Shown here: positions 1 to 7,475 of the stretch, one piece after another
How the letters are laid out: each line of letters begins with the position of its first letter
How positions within the stretch are numbered: the first letter of the stretch is position 1
Source: CAYOVG01 sp964407285
Lineage (GTDB): Bacteria > Desulfobacterota > Syntrophobacteria > Syntrophobacterales > Syntrophobacteraceae
Reading direction: 5' to 3'
DNA: 18,021 bases
Assembly (NCBI GenBank): GCA_964407285.1
Contig: CAYOVG010000119.1
Span: forward strand, 1 to 18,021
The notes under the pieces: generated by a model
What the model saw: the letters and a program-made list of their open reading frames with translations, nothing else
Told to the model about the DNA's origin: nothing
Database searches by the model: none
Made by a program: the position numbers and the translations under genes

Positions 1-138
1 GCCACATATCTTCATGAAGCGAAGGTGGTTCTCCGTAAGCCTGACACCCTTTTCCAGCAGGAAACGGCCGTTATAGTTCCTCAATTCCTCTCCCAGCACC
101 ATACCGGGTTTAAGCTGTTCCATGTTTATCCTGGCCAT
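1..138 (-). CDS. HD-domain (HDOD or HD-GYP type) signalling protein, N-terminal fragment, runs off left edge
   Basis: Only the first 46 codons are present; the gene continues beyond base 1. The fragment starts MARINMEQLKPGMVLGEE and continues with an NGRFLLEKG turn and LTENHLRFMK. This LKPGMVL...NGR.LL..G..LTE.HL pattern is the N-terminal lead-in typical of HDOD and HD-GYP proteins in Delta lineages, which act in c-di-GMP turnover or signal output. The catalytic or HD part lies outside the window, so the two cannot be told apart. The ATG at 138 is preceded by GGAGAAG as ribosome binding site; a second in-frame ATG sits five codons later. The leader upstream carries two overlapping hairpins (189-222). 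The nearest gene on the same strand is the PAS kinase about 670 bases upstream, too far to assume one operon. Confidence 0.6.
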   Translation of the reverse strand, partial: MARINMEQLKPGMVLGEELRNYNGRFLLEKGVRLTENHLRFMKICG

Positions 139-805
139 AGTGCAAACCGCTTCTCCGTTTTGTTCGGGTATTCCCTCTGGTTACCGCACGGGTCCGTATC
201 GGACCCGGTACGGGGACCGGGTGTTGCTTTCCCCCCCTCGAGCATGGCCTATGAATATCCTGTGAATTTCATGTAACTGCATACTGGAGGGGATAAATAT
301 TATCATTATTGCTGTCAAGAGTCACTACAAACTAACGAATTCCGGTATGCACAGCAATGTCTAATGTTGCAGGTCAGGGTTGCGATTTGCGAGTCCGGAG
401 GTGAGGGGATTGGTCGGGGGGGGGCGGGTGACGGGTTGCGGGTGAGGGTTGTGAACCGCGGATTCAATTCCTCGTCGGCTGTAAGCAGCGTCACAATGCT
501 CGTGTATGTACCGTAGCCCAGCCTCGTGGTGCTTCGGGTTTGTCCCTTTGCCCCTTAATGTGTCCACCCCACCGGCTGTCCACGATGCATATGAATAGTT
601 GATCCAGGGACATCGTTCTATTCTCTCCCGAAGTGAATGAAAAACCCTTCAATACTGTAGGGAAAGCCCTACGGAAGAACACGTTCGTTTTCTCCGATGG
701 TTTGAGCGTGGTGCTTATGGCGACCTGAATGCCTGCCGCCCGCCGCCGGCCAATCCGGACCCGAGAAAACGCACCGAAACCGCGGCCTTCCAGCATGCTC
801 ATCGG
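139..805. other. Gene-poor stretch with hairpins and a G-rich degenerate repeat
   Basis: I see no convincing gene in these 667 bases; the short open frames have no recognisable protein character. It holds: (1) a perfect 8-bp hairpin, arms 189-196 and 200-207, overlapping a 7-bp hairpin, arms 203-209 and 216-222, so only one can form at a time; both lie in the leader of the HD-domain gene; (2) a G-rich degenerate repeat at 371-455 built on CGGGTTG/CGGGTGA-like units with a run of nine G at 416-424; (3) a small stem-loop at 655-674 (GTAGGG/CCCTAC core) downstream of the PAS kinase, followed on the minus strand after about ten bases by TTTTT, a weak terminator candidate. Confidence 0.5.
371..455. 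repeat. Degenerate G-rich repeat (CGGGTTG-like units)
   Basis: The plus strand reads as imperfect reiterations of GGGTTGCG, GGGTGACG and GGGTTGTG around a nine-G run at 416-424. The same style of repeat recurs in inverted halves at 6681-6720 and 6841-6876, so this looks like a dispersed intergenic family. Function is unknown; runs of G of this density could form quadruplexes on the plus strand. Confidence 0.45.
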
Positions 806-2032
806 CTATGCTGATGAGGTCGCAGGCCAGGAGGCTGCAATGGATGTCCCTTTTCCCGATGCCGTCGTAATAGAGAGGCACCCTCCGGAGAGTTCCACAC
901 GCTCTCTCATGCTGGTCAGTCCGAGTCGTTCACCGGTGCTGCCCGTGAGCGTGGCGACATCGGGGTCAAACCCGATTCCATTGTCCTCGATGAGAAGTTC
1001 CAACGTTTTTCCATCTCTCATCAGGGATAACTTCACGAAATCAGCCCCGCTGTGCTTGGCAATATTGTGAAAGGCCTCCTGGATTACTCTGAAGACAATA
1101 ATCTTCAAAGCTTCCGGTACGTCCCTCTCTTCCGCCCCGATCTCTTTGTCGATCCTAATGCTCGAATATATGCCCTCGAATTGCCTGCAAAACCAGTCGA
1201 TGGTCGGCAATATCCCCAGGTCGTCGATCATGGATGGTCGCAGATTGGACATCAGCCTCCTGGCTTCTTCCATCATTTGCTGAATCATGGCAACCGGGCC
1301 GTCCAGACATTCAGGAGATGCAGCGCCCTTTTCCATAATGGTTCGAGTGTTTTCGAGACTGTACTTGACGGCGCTCAACATCGCTCCGATACTGTCGTGT
1401 AGTTCCGCGGCAATGCGCTTTCTCTCCTCCTCCTGGGCTCCCAGGAGTCTTGCGGAAAGGAGCCTGAGTTCTCGTTCGGACCTGATGCGCTCGCTGATAT
1501 CGCGAATCACGCAGGTATGCATACGCCGTCCTCCCCGGATGTGATAGCTCCTGGAAATCGAAACGGGGAAAACGGCGCCGTCCTTTTTCCGATGGTAGCT
1601 AAGGGGAATGCTGTGTGCAACTTCCCCGGCGGGCTCTCTTCGCTCCTCCGGTCCGGCGCAGAGCGCTACGCACTCCATGGACAGCATCTCTTCCTGCGAG
1701 TAGCCGTACAGACTGCAGGCGGACTCGTTCACGTCAAGAATCTTGCCGGTTTCGCCGTCTGTAATGATGATGGCATCCTTAGCGGCCCTGAATACACTTC
1801 TGTACTTCTCCTCGCTTTCCCGCGGAGACTCTTCGGCCGACTTGCGTTCGGCGATATCGACTGCAATGCTCTGAAGGGAAGGGACATGTCCATAGCCATT
1901 ATCCATGGATACTGCCCGGTCCTGAAGCCAGATAATCTTTCCGTCTCTTCGAATCATGCGCCGCTCCATATCAAGGGGTTCATGGTCTGCAAAGCTCCGG
2001 GGCGGTGAGTATCTCGACGGGCTTTTCTCCAT
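806..2032 (-). CDS. PAS-domain sensor histidine kinase (HisKA_3 type), probably N-terminally truncated
   Basis: 408 residues. Order: C-terminal half of a PAS/PAC domain (about 17-65, RMIRRDGKIIWLQDR then DIAERK), a complete PAS domain (about 75-185), a dimerisation/phospho-acceptor helix of the NarX/DegS class (about 195-265, H-box RIAAELHDSIG with His212), and a HATPase domain (about 308-403; N-box VIQEAFHNIAKHSG, G1 box EDNGIGFDP, G2 box GLTSMRERVELSGG). No transmembrane segment or signal peptide, so it is cytoplasmic as it stands. Such kinases normally phosphorylate a LuxR/NarL-type regulator; none is adjacent, so its partner is elsewhere. The first PAS domain lacks its N-terminal half. 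The frame is closed by TAA just upstream of the ATG at 2032, and no other frame there continues a PAS domain, which suggests loss of the 5' end. The C-terminus is intact. Confidence 0.85.
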   Translation of the reverse strand: MEKSPSRYSPPRSFADHEPLDMERRMIRRDGKIIWLQDRAVSMDNGYGHVPSLQSIAVDIAERKSAEESPRESEEKYRSVFRAAKDAIIITDGETGKILDVNESACSLYGYSQEEMLSMECVALCAGPEERREPAGEVAHSIPLSYHRKKDGAVFPVSISRSYHIRGGRRMHTCVIRDISERIRSERELRLLSARLLGAQEEERKRIAAELHDSIGAMLSAVKYSLENTRTIMEKGAASPECLDGPVAMIQQMMEEARRLMSNLRPSMIDDLGILPTIDWFCRQFEGIYSSIRIDKEIGAEERDVPEALKIIVFRVIQEAFHNIAKHSGADFVKLSLMRDGKTLELLIEDNGIGFDPDVATLTGSTGERLGLTSMRERVELSGGCLSITTASGKGTSIAASWPATSSA

Positions 2033-2292
2033 TTTCCATCGAAGATGTACGATGCTTTATACAAATCCTATCGGGATGACTCTGTCTGCAGCCTCACTTG
2101 ATCGCCTTTGCACCAAAGGCGCCAAAGCTGCATTGCAGTTGAGTTGATATGCATTGTTGATGCATTGAATTCAACAGCAGTCCGACGAGAAGCAGAGGAG
2201 GCATACGCTTTGATGAATGAGGTGTGCAAGGCGTCTGAGCGAAAGCCGCATTTCCACGGAACATCCTCCCTCAAATTCTCCGTTGCGCAGAA
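2033..2292. other. Intergenic stretch with a small hairpin, no gene seen
   Basis: No recognisable coding sequence. A perfect 7-bp hairpin (CGCCTTT/AAAGGCG, arms 2103-2109 and 2115-2121) lies upstream of the histidine kinase. ATGCATTG occurs twice within 2149-2167. Short open frames on both strands match no family I know. No clear promoter for the kinase is visible. Confidence 0.4.
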
Positions 2293-2544
2293 TCAGGGAG
2301 GGTGTTCCGCGGGCTGTGATAGGTTTTCCCAGGGGCTTTGGAGGATGAAGTCGATAATTTCGCGAAAAATGGATTCGATGATGATGCGTCGTGGCGCTAA
2401 AGTGGGGGCCAACGGAAGCGCTTCGAACTCCTGGTTACCATCAACAGCGAGATGGGGCTTCGTCAACATGATGCGGCCCATGATCTTGCCGGCTTGTGCA
2501 GCAACCAGGGCCGGCTCCGGAATATAATTGCCGCCGCAATGTCT
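2293..2544 (-). pseudogene. Remnant of a GNAT-family N-acetyltransferase
   Basis: The minus-strand frame open from 2544 to the stop at 2293 has the pattern GNYIPEPALVAAQAGKIMGR, then IMLTKPHL and EFEALPLAPTLAP. This matches the central beta strands of GNAT acetyltransferases of the type xYIPELALVAEEDGKIVGHIMYTK followed by VLxLGPLSVLP. The homology stops at LAP, just before the acetyl-CoA pyrophosphate loop (Q/R-x-x-G-x-G/A), which is absent, and continues into unrelated sequence. Upstream it is closed by TAA at 2545-2547 and the N-terminal helices are missing. An ATG occurs at 2481 but would begin mid-domain. I read this as a decayed gene missing both ends. The family assignment comes from motif recall, not from an alignment. 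Confidence 0.5.
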
Positions 2545-2776
2545 TTATAAAAGACCTCCTTACTCTCACTTTCGCAGTCTCGGGTCGGTTTTATAGTCGG
2601 CGCCGCATCTTCCTGAAGGCAGCGGGTGCTTTTCCTTACCTCTTGCTCTATTTCCAGGAGCTCCAGAGTGAAGTCGGCGCCGTTAGGTCATTCAATCGTG
2701 CCCGTGTCTCGATTCATAAGGATTTCCCGCGGAATTCAATATCTTTGGCGGTTCAAGAATCTCACCCCATAATCGA
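2545..2776. other. Spacer downstream of purQ, no gene seen
   Basis: No gene with recognisable character. A minus-strand frame of about 60 codons without a start codon (from about 2680 down into the GNAT remnant region) may be part of the same decayed gene in another frame, but I cannot identify it. No clear intrinsic terminator for purQ is visible. Confidence 0.35.
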
Positions 2777-3589
2777 TTACTCGAAATACTTCACAGCATT
2801 CCTGAAGATTTTGATTCCGTCGCCCTCTTCCCGCAGGGGAAGGCCCTTGCGCCGGTGCTGCTCTTTCTTGAAGGTCCAGTCGGGGTGATTGGTCCAGTGG
2901 TTGAACGCCTCCGGGTGCGGCATGAGGCCGAAGACCCGGCCCGTGGGGTCGCAGATGCCCGCAATGTCGGCTACCGACCCGTTCGGATTGTGGGGGAAGG
3001 TCCCCGCCGCAGGCTGACCGTCCGGCAACGCGTAGCGCATCACCACCTGGCCGTTTGCCTCCAGTCGTTCGATCACGTTGCTCCGGGCGTAGAGCTTACC
3101 CTCTCCGTGCCGGACGGGCAATTCCAGGGTCTTCAGCCCGGTGGCGAAAACGCACGGCGTCGAACCGTTGAAAGCGAGGTTCACCCACTGGTCGCGGAAC
3201 TGCCCGCAGTCGTTATTGATTAAGGCCACTTCGCGTTTGAGTGAGCTTGCATCGAATCCGGGGAGGATGCCCAGGTTCACCAGCACCTGGAACCCGTTGC
3301 AGATTCCCAGCACAAGGTTGCCGCGCTCGACGAAGCGAAGCAGTTCATCGCCCAGGCGGTGCTTGAGCCGCATCGCGAGGATCACTCCCGCCCCGTGGTC
3401 GTCCCCCCAGGAGAATCCGCCCCCCACGACGAAGACTTGAAAATCCTCGATCCGCCGCTCACCCCCGATCAGGCTGTTGAGGTGAATCCTTTCCACCGCG
3501 GCCCCGGCCGTTTCCAGGGCATAGGCCGTTTCCAGGTCGCAATTCAAACCGAAACCGGTTAAAACCAGAGCACGAACAGTACTACTCAT
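2777..3589 (-). CDS. purQ: Phosphoribosylformylglycinamidine synthase, glutaminase subunit PurQ
   Basis: 270 residues, class I glutamine amidotransferase. It hydrolyses glutamine and passes ammonia to PurL for conversion of FGAR to FGAM, the fourth step of purine synthesis, in the cytoplasm. Visible motifs: an N-terminal strand ALVLTGFGLNCDLET, the glycine-rich VVGGGFSWGDDHGAG, the nucleophile elbow GICNGFQVL with Cys97, and the His225/Glu227 pair in MPHPEAF. It is longer than the roughly 225-residue Bacillus PurQ and resembles the longer type close to the C-terminal domain of large PurL. The start at 3589 is chosen because its ATG overlaps the purL stop (ATGA) and GGAGGT inside the last purL codons sits five bases upstream. 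An upstream in-frame ATG at 3616 would add nine residues inside purL and has no good ribosome site. Translation is very likely coupled to purL. Confidence 0.96.
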   Translation of the reverse strand: MSSTVRALVLTGFGLNCDLETAYALETAGAAVERIHLNSLIGGERRIEDFQVFVVGGGFSWGDDHGAGVILAMRLKHRLGDELLRFVERGNLVLGICNGFQVLVNLGILPGFDASSLKREVALINNDCGQFRDQWVNLAFNGSTPCVFATGLKTLELPVRHGEGKLYARSNVIERLEANGQVVMRYALPDGQPAAGTFPHNPNGSVADIAGICDPTGRVFGLMPHPEAFNHWTNHPDWTFKKEQHRRKGLPLREEGDGIKIFRNAVKYFE

Positions 3590-6500
3590 AGGAGACCTCC
3601 GAAGGGCTTCTTCCACGATTCCTTGAGAATGCGGACCGGTTCATCGATCAGCACCCCGCCGCTTGACTCACCGCCGCCCAGGCGGCCGGGAGTAGATTCC
3701 CCGCTACCCGCGGGGCCGCTTTCTCCGCCCGCAATAACACGGAATTGCGGTTCCTCCGTTATCCTTCCCACGCACGCAAAGGGCAGCCCCTGGAAGTGCT
3801 TCTCAAAATCATCCCGGCGACCGGGCGGCACGGTGACCAGGAAACGCCCCGGAGATTCGCTGAAAAGGAGTTGATCGTGCCGGAGCGCACCGGCTGATTC
3901 GCCGTCTTCTCCTTGCGGTACTGCGGCAATGTCGAGTTCCATCCCGAGCAGCCCGCCGAACGCCGTCATAGCCGCATGAACGGCCAGCCCGCCCCGGTAA
4001 ATCCCCCGGCAGGACGCGACGGTCCCGGCCTTTATAGCCTCGTGCAGCGCCCGGTAGAGCGGGATGGACTCCTCCGGGTAGAGGCGCGGGGCGTTGGCCC
4101 CCACGTAACCCAGTAGTTCATAATATTCGGAGCCACCCAGTTCGTTCCTCGTCTTCCCGAGCACGTAGACCATGTCGCCGGCGGCTTTGGCTTCCATGGT
4201 GATGCAGCCGCTCCCGATATCGGGCACGATGCCGGCCGCCGTGAACTGCAGGGTGGGAAGGCCCGACACTTTGTGGCGTTCCCCGTAAGTTCCCGGCAGG
4301 TTCCCGTCCACGTACATGCTGTCCTTGCCTGATAGAAGCGGTATGCCGTAGGCCAGGCAGACATCCCGGAGCGCCCGGTTGGCGCGCACGAGCTGCGCCG
4401 CCTTGAGCCGCCCGTCCGGGTTCCGGACCGGATCGTACTGGATGTTCGGCCAGCAGAAGTTGTCCACGCCGCCGATCTCGTCGGGCTTTGCCCCAACGGC
4501 CACGAGACGACGCACCGCCTCGTCGATGGTAGCTCCGATCATGTGATACGCATCGATTTGCGAATACGTGGGGTTCAGGGTCTGGCTGACCGCCAGCCCC
4601 CGGTTGCTCTCCAGCACGGGACGGAGCACCACGGCGTCTCCCGGCACATCGCGCTCCCGCCCGATCATGAACTTGACGGCGCTCCCGCCCTGCACCTCAT
4701 GGTCGTACTGGCGCTGTATCCACTCCCGCGAACAGATGTTCGGGGCCGCAAGGATGGCGTGGAGCAACTTTCCGTACTCGACGGGCTCCGCCAGCACCGG
4801 TTCCGTCAGACCCCGTTCCGCCGGAGGCTGCCAGAGGGCTTCGAACTCCCACTGCGGAAAGCCTTCGTCCGTGAAATCCACATCGAGATAGGCGCACGTT
4901 TTCCCGTTGTGCCTGAGGTGGAGCTTCCCGGTCGCCTCGTAGCAGCCGATGACAGTGCTCTCGACTTCGTGTTTTCGCGACAATTGCATGAAGCGTTCGA
5001 GACTCTCCGGCCGTATCGCCACCGACATGCGCTCCTGGGATTCCGAAACCCATATTTCCCATACGTCCAGGCCCGCGTACTTGAGCGGCGCCTTCTCCAG
5101 GTCCAGAACGGCCCCGCCCGCCATGCGCGCCGATTCGCCGATCGATGAAGAAAGCCCGCCGCCCCCGTTGTCGGGGATGAACGTGATGAGCCCCTCGTCA
5201 CGCGCTTCCAGCAGAAAATCGTGCATTTTCTTCTGCGTGTAGGGGTCCCCGATCTGAACATGGCCCGCCGGAGTGTGTTCCGTGTAGATCTCGCTCGACG
5301 CCGTAACGCCGTGAATGCCGTCCTTTCCGACCCGGCCCCCGCACATGATAATGAGATCGCCCGGTTCCGGCCGCTTTTCCTCCGCCGGCCGGCCCGCGAC
5401 TTCTTTCGGCATGATCCCGAGCGACGCAACGAACACCAGGCACTTCCCCAGGTAGGACGGATGGAAGTAAAGGTTTCCGAAGGGGGTCGGCACCCCGTGC
5501 TTGTTCCCGCCGTCCTTGACGCCTTCGACGATGCCGTCGAGGAGGCGTCGCGGATGGAGGTGCGGCCGGAGCGGCCCGTCATAGTCCCTCGGTCCGACAC
5601 AGAAGCCGTAGAGCCCACCAATGAGCCTGCCGCCTTTTCCCGCTCCCATGATATCTCTGTAAATGCCCACTATGCCCGTGAGCGAACCGCCATATGCTTC
5701 CATATTGGAAGGACTGTTGTGGGTTTCTCCCTTGATGGCGTAGTAGTGGTTCTCATCGAAGCGCGCGAGTCCGGCGTTGTCCCACAGGACCGACACCACC
5801 CAGTCCTTCCTGTCCCGGATGGAGAGGGTAGGAGACTTGATGCACGTTTTGAAAAGATCGTTGATAACTTCGGTCTCGCCCGTTTCCGAATCGGTGTAGA
5901 TAAATCGGCCTCGAAACGTATTGTGATTGCAGTGGTCGCTTCGCGCCTGCGAAATCGTCTCCAGTTCCAGGTCCGTCGGCAGTGAGAGCCCCACCGCGCG
6001 GCGCGCCTCCTGGATGTCGGGGCGCAGGAAGTACTCCCGTATCACTGGAACGTCCTGGGGATTGAGGGCGAGATTTCTCTCACGGCTGAGCCGCATGAGC
6101 GCTTCGTCGGACGGAATCGGGACTTCGGCCACTGCCGGCGTGTGCTCCAGTATGACCTTGGGGAGGATAATTCCCACCCCCCGGACGCCATCCCACTCGT
6201 CCCTCGAATAGATGCGCCACTGCTGGATAATGTCGTTGGCCAGGAGTTCCCGTGCGACGATCCGCACTTGCTCTCGTTTGAGCTGTGAATCCGACAAAAG
6301 GAACAACTTCGAGGTGTACGCCGCGTCTTCCGGTCCAAGGGTTCGGCCCAGGTAATCGGAAATGGCTTCGATTGCGACGCTCCCCGCCGTGTCTCGTACG
6401 CCGGGCCGATATCCCACCCAGATCGCCCAATCGAAATCGGATGCCAGGCTCCCGAACGCCGAATCCTGGGTGACCGGGTTAGTGAAAATCTCCTGGCGTA

Positions 6501-6675
6501 CAGCCTCGAGTTCCTGCTGCGACAGCCCGGTGTTCAGGGTGAGGATATGGATGACACGGGCATCTCCGGCCTGCCATCCAAAATAGTCGCTGATCTTCCG
6601 GCAAAGGCCCGCCCCTTCGGAATCGAAGAGGTCCGCCTTAAGAGTGATTTCAAGTCTAGCTGCCATGTTATACAT
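3586..6675 (-). CDS. purL: Phosphoribosylformylglycinamidine synthase PurL with fused tandem PurS-like N-terminus
   Basis: 1029 residues. It uses ATP and PurQ-derived ammonia to turn FGAR into FGAM. Residues 1-175 hold two PurS-like halves (HILTLNTGLSQQELEAVR at about 43-60; KLFLLSDSQLKREQ with LLANDIIQQW at about 123-153). Then the linker with the signature SQARSDHCNHNTFRG (243-257), first AIRS-like half with AIKGETHNSPSNME (313-326), PDNGGGGLSSSIGE (501-514), and second half with EIGGVDNFCWPN (733-744) and LSGKDSMYVDG (781-791). Size lies between small PurL (about 740) and large PurL with built-in glutaminase (about 1300); here PurQ is separate. Odd: a Gly/Ser-rich insert at about 983-1007, encoded by palindromic DNA (3654-3730), precedes the short C-terminal tail. 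Start uncertain: ATG at 6675 lacks a clear ribosome site, while ATG at 6666 has GGAT upstream. Upstream lies a repeat-rich leader. Confidence 0.95.
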   Translation of the reverse strand: MYNMAARLEITLKADLFDSEGAGLCRKISDYFGWQAGDARVIHILTLNTGLSQQELEAVRQEIFTNPVTQDSAFGSLASDFDWAIWVGYRPGVRDTAGSVAIEAISDYLGRTLGPEDAAYTSKLFLLSDSQLKREQVRIVARELLANDIIQQWRIYSRDEWDGVRGVGIILPKVILEHTPAVAEVPIPSDEALMRLSRERNLALNPQDVPVIREYFLRPDIQEARRAVGLSLPTDLELETISQARSDHCNHNTFRGRFIYTDSETGETEVINDLFKTCIKSPTLSIRDRKDWVVSVLWDNAGLARFDENHYYAIKGETHNSPSNMEAYGGSLTGIVGIYRDIMGAGKGGRLIGGLYGFCVGPRDYDGPLRPHLHPRRLLDGIVEGVKDGGNKHGVPTPFGNLYFHPSYLGKCLVFVASLGIMPKEVAGRPAEEKRPEPGDLIIMCGGRVGKDGIHGVTASSEIYTEHTPAGHVQIGDPYTQKKMHDFLLEARDEGLITFIPDNGGGGLSSSIGESARMAGGAVLDLEKAPLKYAGLDVWEIWVSESQERMSVAIRPESLERFMQLSRKHEVESTVIGCYEATGKLHLRHNGKTCAYLDVDFTDEGFPQWEFEALWQPPAERGLTEPVLAEPVEYGKLLHAILAAPNICSREWIQRQYDHEVQGGSAVKFMIGRERDVPGDAVVLRPVLESNRGLAVSQTLNPTYSQIDAYHMIGATIDEAVRRLVAVGAKPDEIGGVDNFCWPNIQYDPVRNPDGRLKAAQLVRANRALRDVCLAYGIPLLSGKDSMYVDGNLPGTYGERHKVSGLPTLQFTAAGIVPDIGSGCITMEAKAAGDMVYVLGKTRNELGGSEYYELLGYVGANAPRLYPEESIPLYRALHEAIKAGTVASCRGIYRGGLAVHAAMTAFGGLLGMELDIAAVPQGEDGESAGALRHDQLLFSESPGRFLVTVPPGRRDDFEKHFQGLPFACVGRITEEPQFRVIAGGESGPAGSGESTPGRLGGGESSGGVLIDEPVRILKESWKKPFGGLL
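3654..3730 (-). repeat. Hairpin-rich in-frame insert in purL encoding a Gly/Ser-rich segment
   Basis: This stretch encodes a low-complexity Gly/Ser/Glu/Pro segment (about residues 983-1007 of PurL). At DNA level it contains a 6-bp hairpin CCCCGC/GCGGGG (3699-3704 and 3710-3715) and the near-perfect palindrome GCCGCC-CA-GGCGGC (3673-3686). Low-complexity protein plus palindromic DNA suggests an in-frame insertion or expansion. Alternatively it is simply a GC-rich flexible linker. Confidence 0.4.
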
Positions 6676-6875
6676 CCATGATTGGTTTGCGAGTTTCGGG
6701 TTGTGAGTTACGGGTTAGGAGACGGACTCCATACCCATCATCCGATTTTCGTTGTTCGGGTGGCCCGGGCACTCCCTGTTACAACCATACTTGCCTTCAA
6801 TGCAAAAAAGCACCGGTGTATGTTGTGAGTCGCTGTAATCCGACCCCAACCCAACCTGCAACCCGTAACACCCCC
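6676..6875. repeat. purL leader with inverted GGGTTACGGGTTG-type repeats
   Basis: Between the PilZ terminator and purL. The plus strand at 6681-6720 reads as GGTTTGCGAG, TTTCGGGTTGTGAG, TTACGGGTTAGGAG, that is degenerate units of about seven bases. The opposite orientation appears at 6841-6876 (AACCCAACCTGCAACCCG). The cores GTTACGGGTT (6707-6716) and AACCCGTAAC (6860-6869) are a perfect 10-bp inverted repeat about 143 bases apart, so purL mRNA could carry a long-range stem. No near-consensus promoter for purL is evident; TTGCAT with TGTAAC at a 16-base distance in the middle is a weak minus-strand candidate. Confidence 0.45.
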
Positions 6876-6918
6876 AAAAAGCACAAGCCCCGACCGGTTG
6901 CCGGGCAACCTCCGGGGC
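6876..6918 (-). terminator. Intrinsic terminator downstream of the PilZ gene
   Basis: On the minus strand an outer stem GCCCCG/CGGGGC (6913-6918 with 6887-6892), an internal loop, and an inner stem GGTTG/CAACC (6906-6910 with 6896-6900) are followed by TTGTGC and TTTTT (6880-6876). It lies about 40 bases past the PilZ stop and would separate that gene from purL. Confidence 0.55.
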
Positions 6919-6960
6919 GGGTAAGACGTCGTGACGATGGTCGAGGGGGACCGGACCTCT

Positions 6961-7359
6961 TCAAGTATAGTAGCAATGATAACTGACTTCAGTGGTATTG
7001 ATATAGAGTGACGACAACTCCACCAACATCCTGGGCGTATCGGCGTCATCGGGAGTGAACTTGACACCCATGCCCCTGGGGGTGATGATGTCGTCCGGCC
7101 CATGGATATTCGTCCAGACAACTTCTCCCCATATTTCTATCGGTTTTTTCATGTCCGGGAATTGAAGAAGAAGTCTCAGCTTCGTATTCAACTCAACGGG
7201 CTGACGGCACAACACAAGCATGCCCGCATCGCTGAAACTGACCGATGTCCCATGGAGAACTTTGTCCTCCACATGAATGGTCACCTGGCACGGCGCTATC
7301 TTTTGCGGTTCCGGTGCGCTGTCCTTTGCGCCGTCCTTATTCGGCGAAGGTGCGGCCAT
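6961..7359 (-). CDS. PilZ-domain protein, atypical (no RxxxR motif seen)
   Basis: 132 residues, one PilZ-like beta-barrel domain after a charged, probably disordered N-terminus (1-22). Visible family features: VTIHVEDKVLHGTSVSFSDAGML (the [D/S]-x-S-x-x-G turn as SFSDAGM at about 41-47), a strand LRLLLQFPD, the EIWGEVVWTN strand, and the closing PRGMGVKFTPDD typical of Myxococcus-type PilZ proteins. Canonical PilZ domains bind c-di-GMP through RxxxR before the first strand; the matching place here (about 20-28) has no such arginines, so c-di-GMP binding is doubtful. The ATG at 7359 has GGTGG about six bases upstream. It follows pheT by 116 bases on the same strand and could be reached by read-through, since no strong terminator separates them; it has its own terminator downstream. 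Its target is unknown. Confidence 0.8.
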   Translation of the reverse strand: MAAPSPNKDGAKDSAPEPQKIAPCQVTIHVEDKVLHGTSVSFSDAGMLVLCRQPVELNTKLRLLLQFPDMKKPIEIWGEVVWTNIHGPDDIITPRGMGVKFTPDDADTPRMLVELSSLYINTTEVSYHCYYT

Positions 7360-7475
7360 ACATCCACCCCATTAAACCAGCTTCCCTAATCCTTCAGGGG
7401 GCTGAAGAAACTTAAGAGCCGGCGAACAACAATCGAATGGCTTTGCCGATTCACCGACTCATCCATTCACCGGTT
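7360..7475 (-). other. pheT-PilZ spacer with a small stem-loop
   Basis: A perfect stem-loop CTTCAG-4 bases-CTGAAG (7392-7407) lies downstream of pheT, but no T-run follows it on the minus strand, so it is a poor terminator. The octamer CGGTGAAT occurs twice on the minus strand close to the pheT stop. No promoter with good match to consensus is seen for the PilZ gene. Confidence 0.35.

Noticed and set aside
491..802. A 103-codon minus-strand frame after the histidine kinase, considered as a response regulator
   Set aside because: It has no receiver or LuxR-type features and no plausible ribosome site.
4543..5985. Long plus-strand open frames (201 and 254 codons) opposite purL
   Set aside because: They are antisense to conserved purL segments and have no recognisable motifs.
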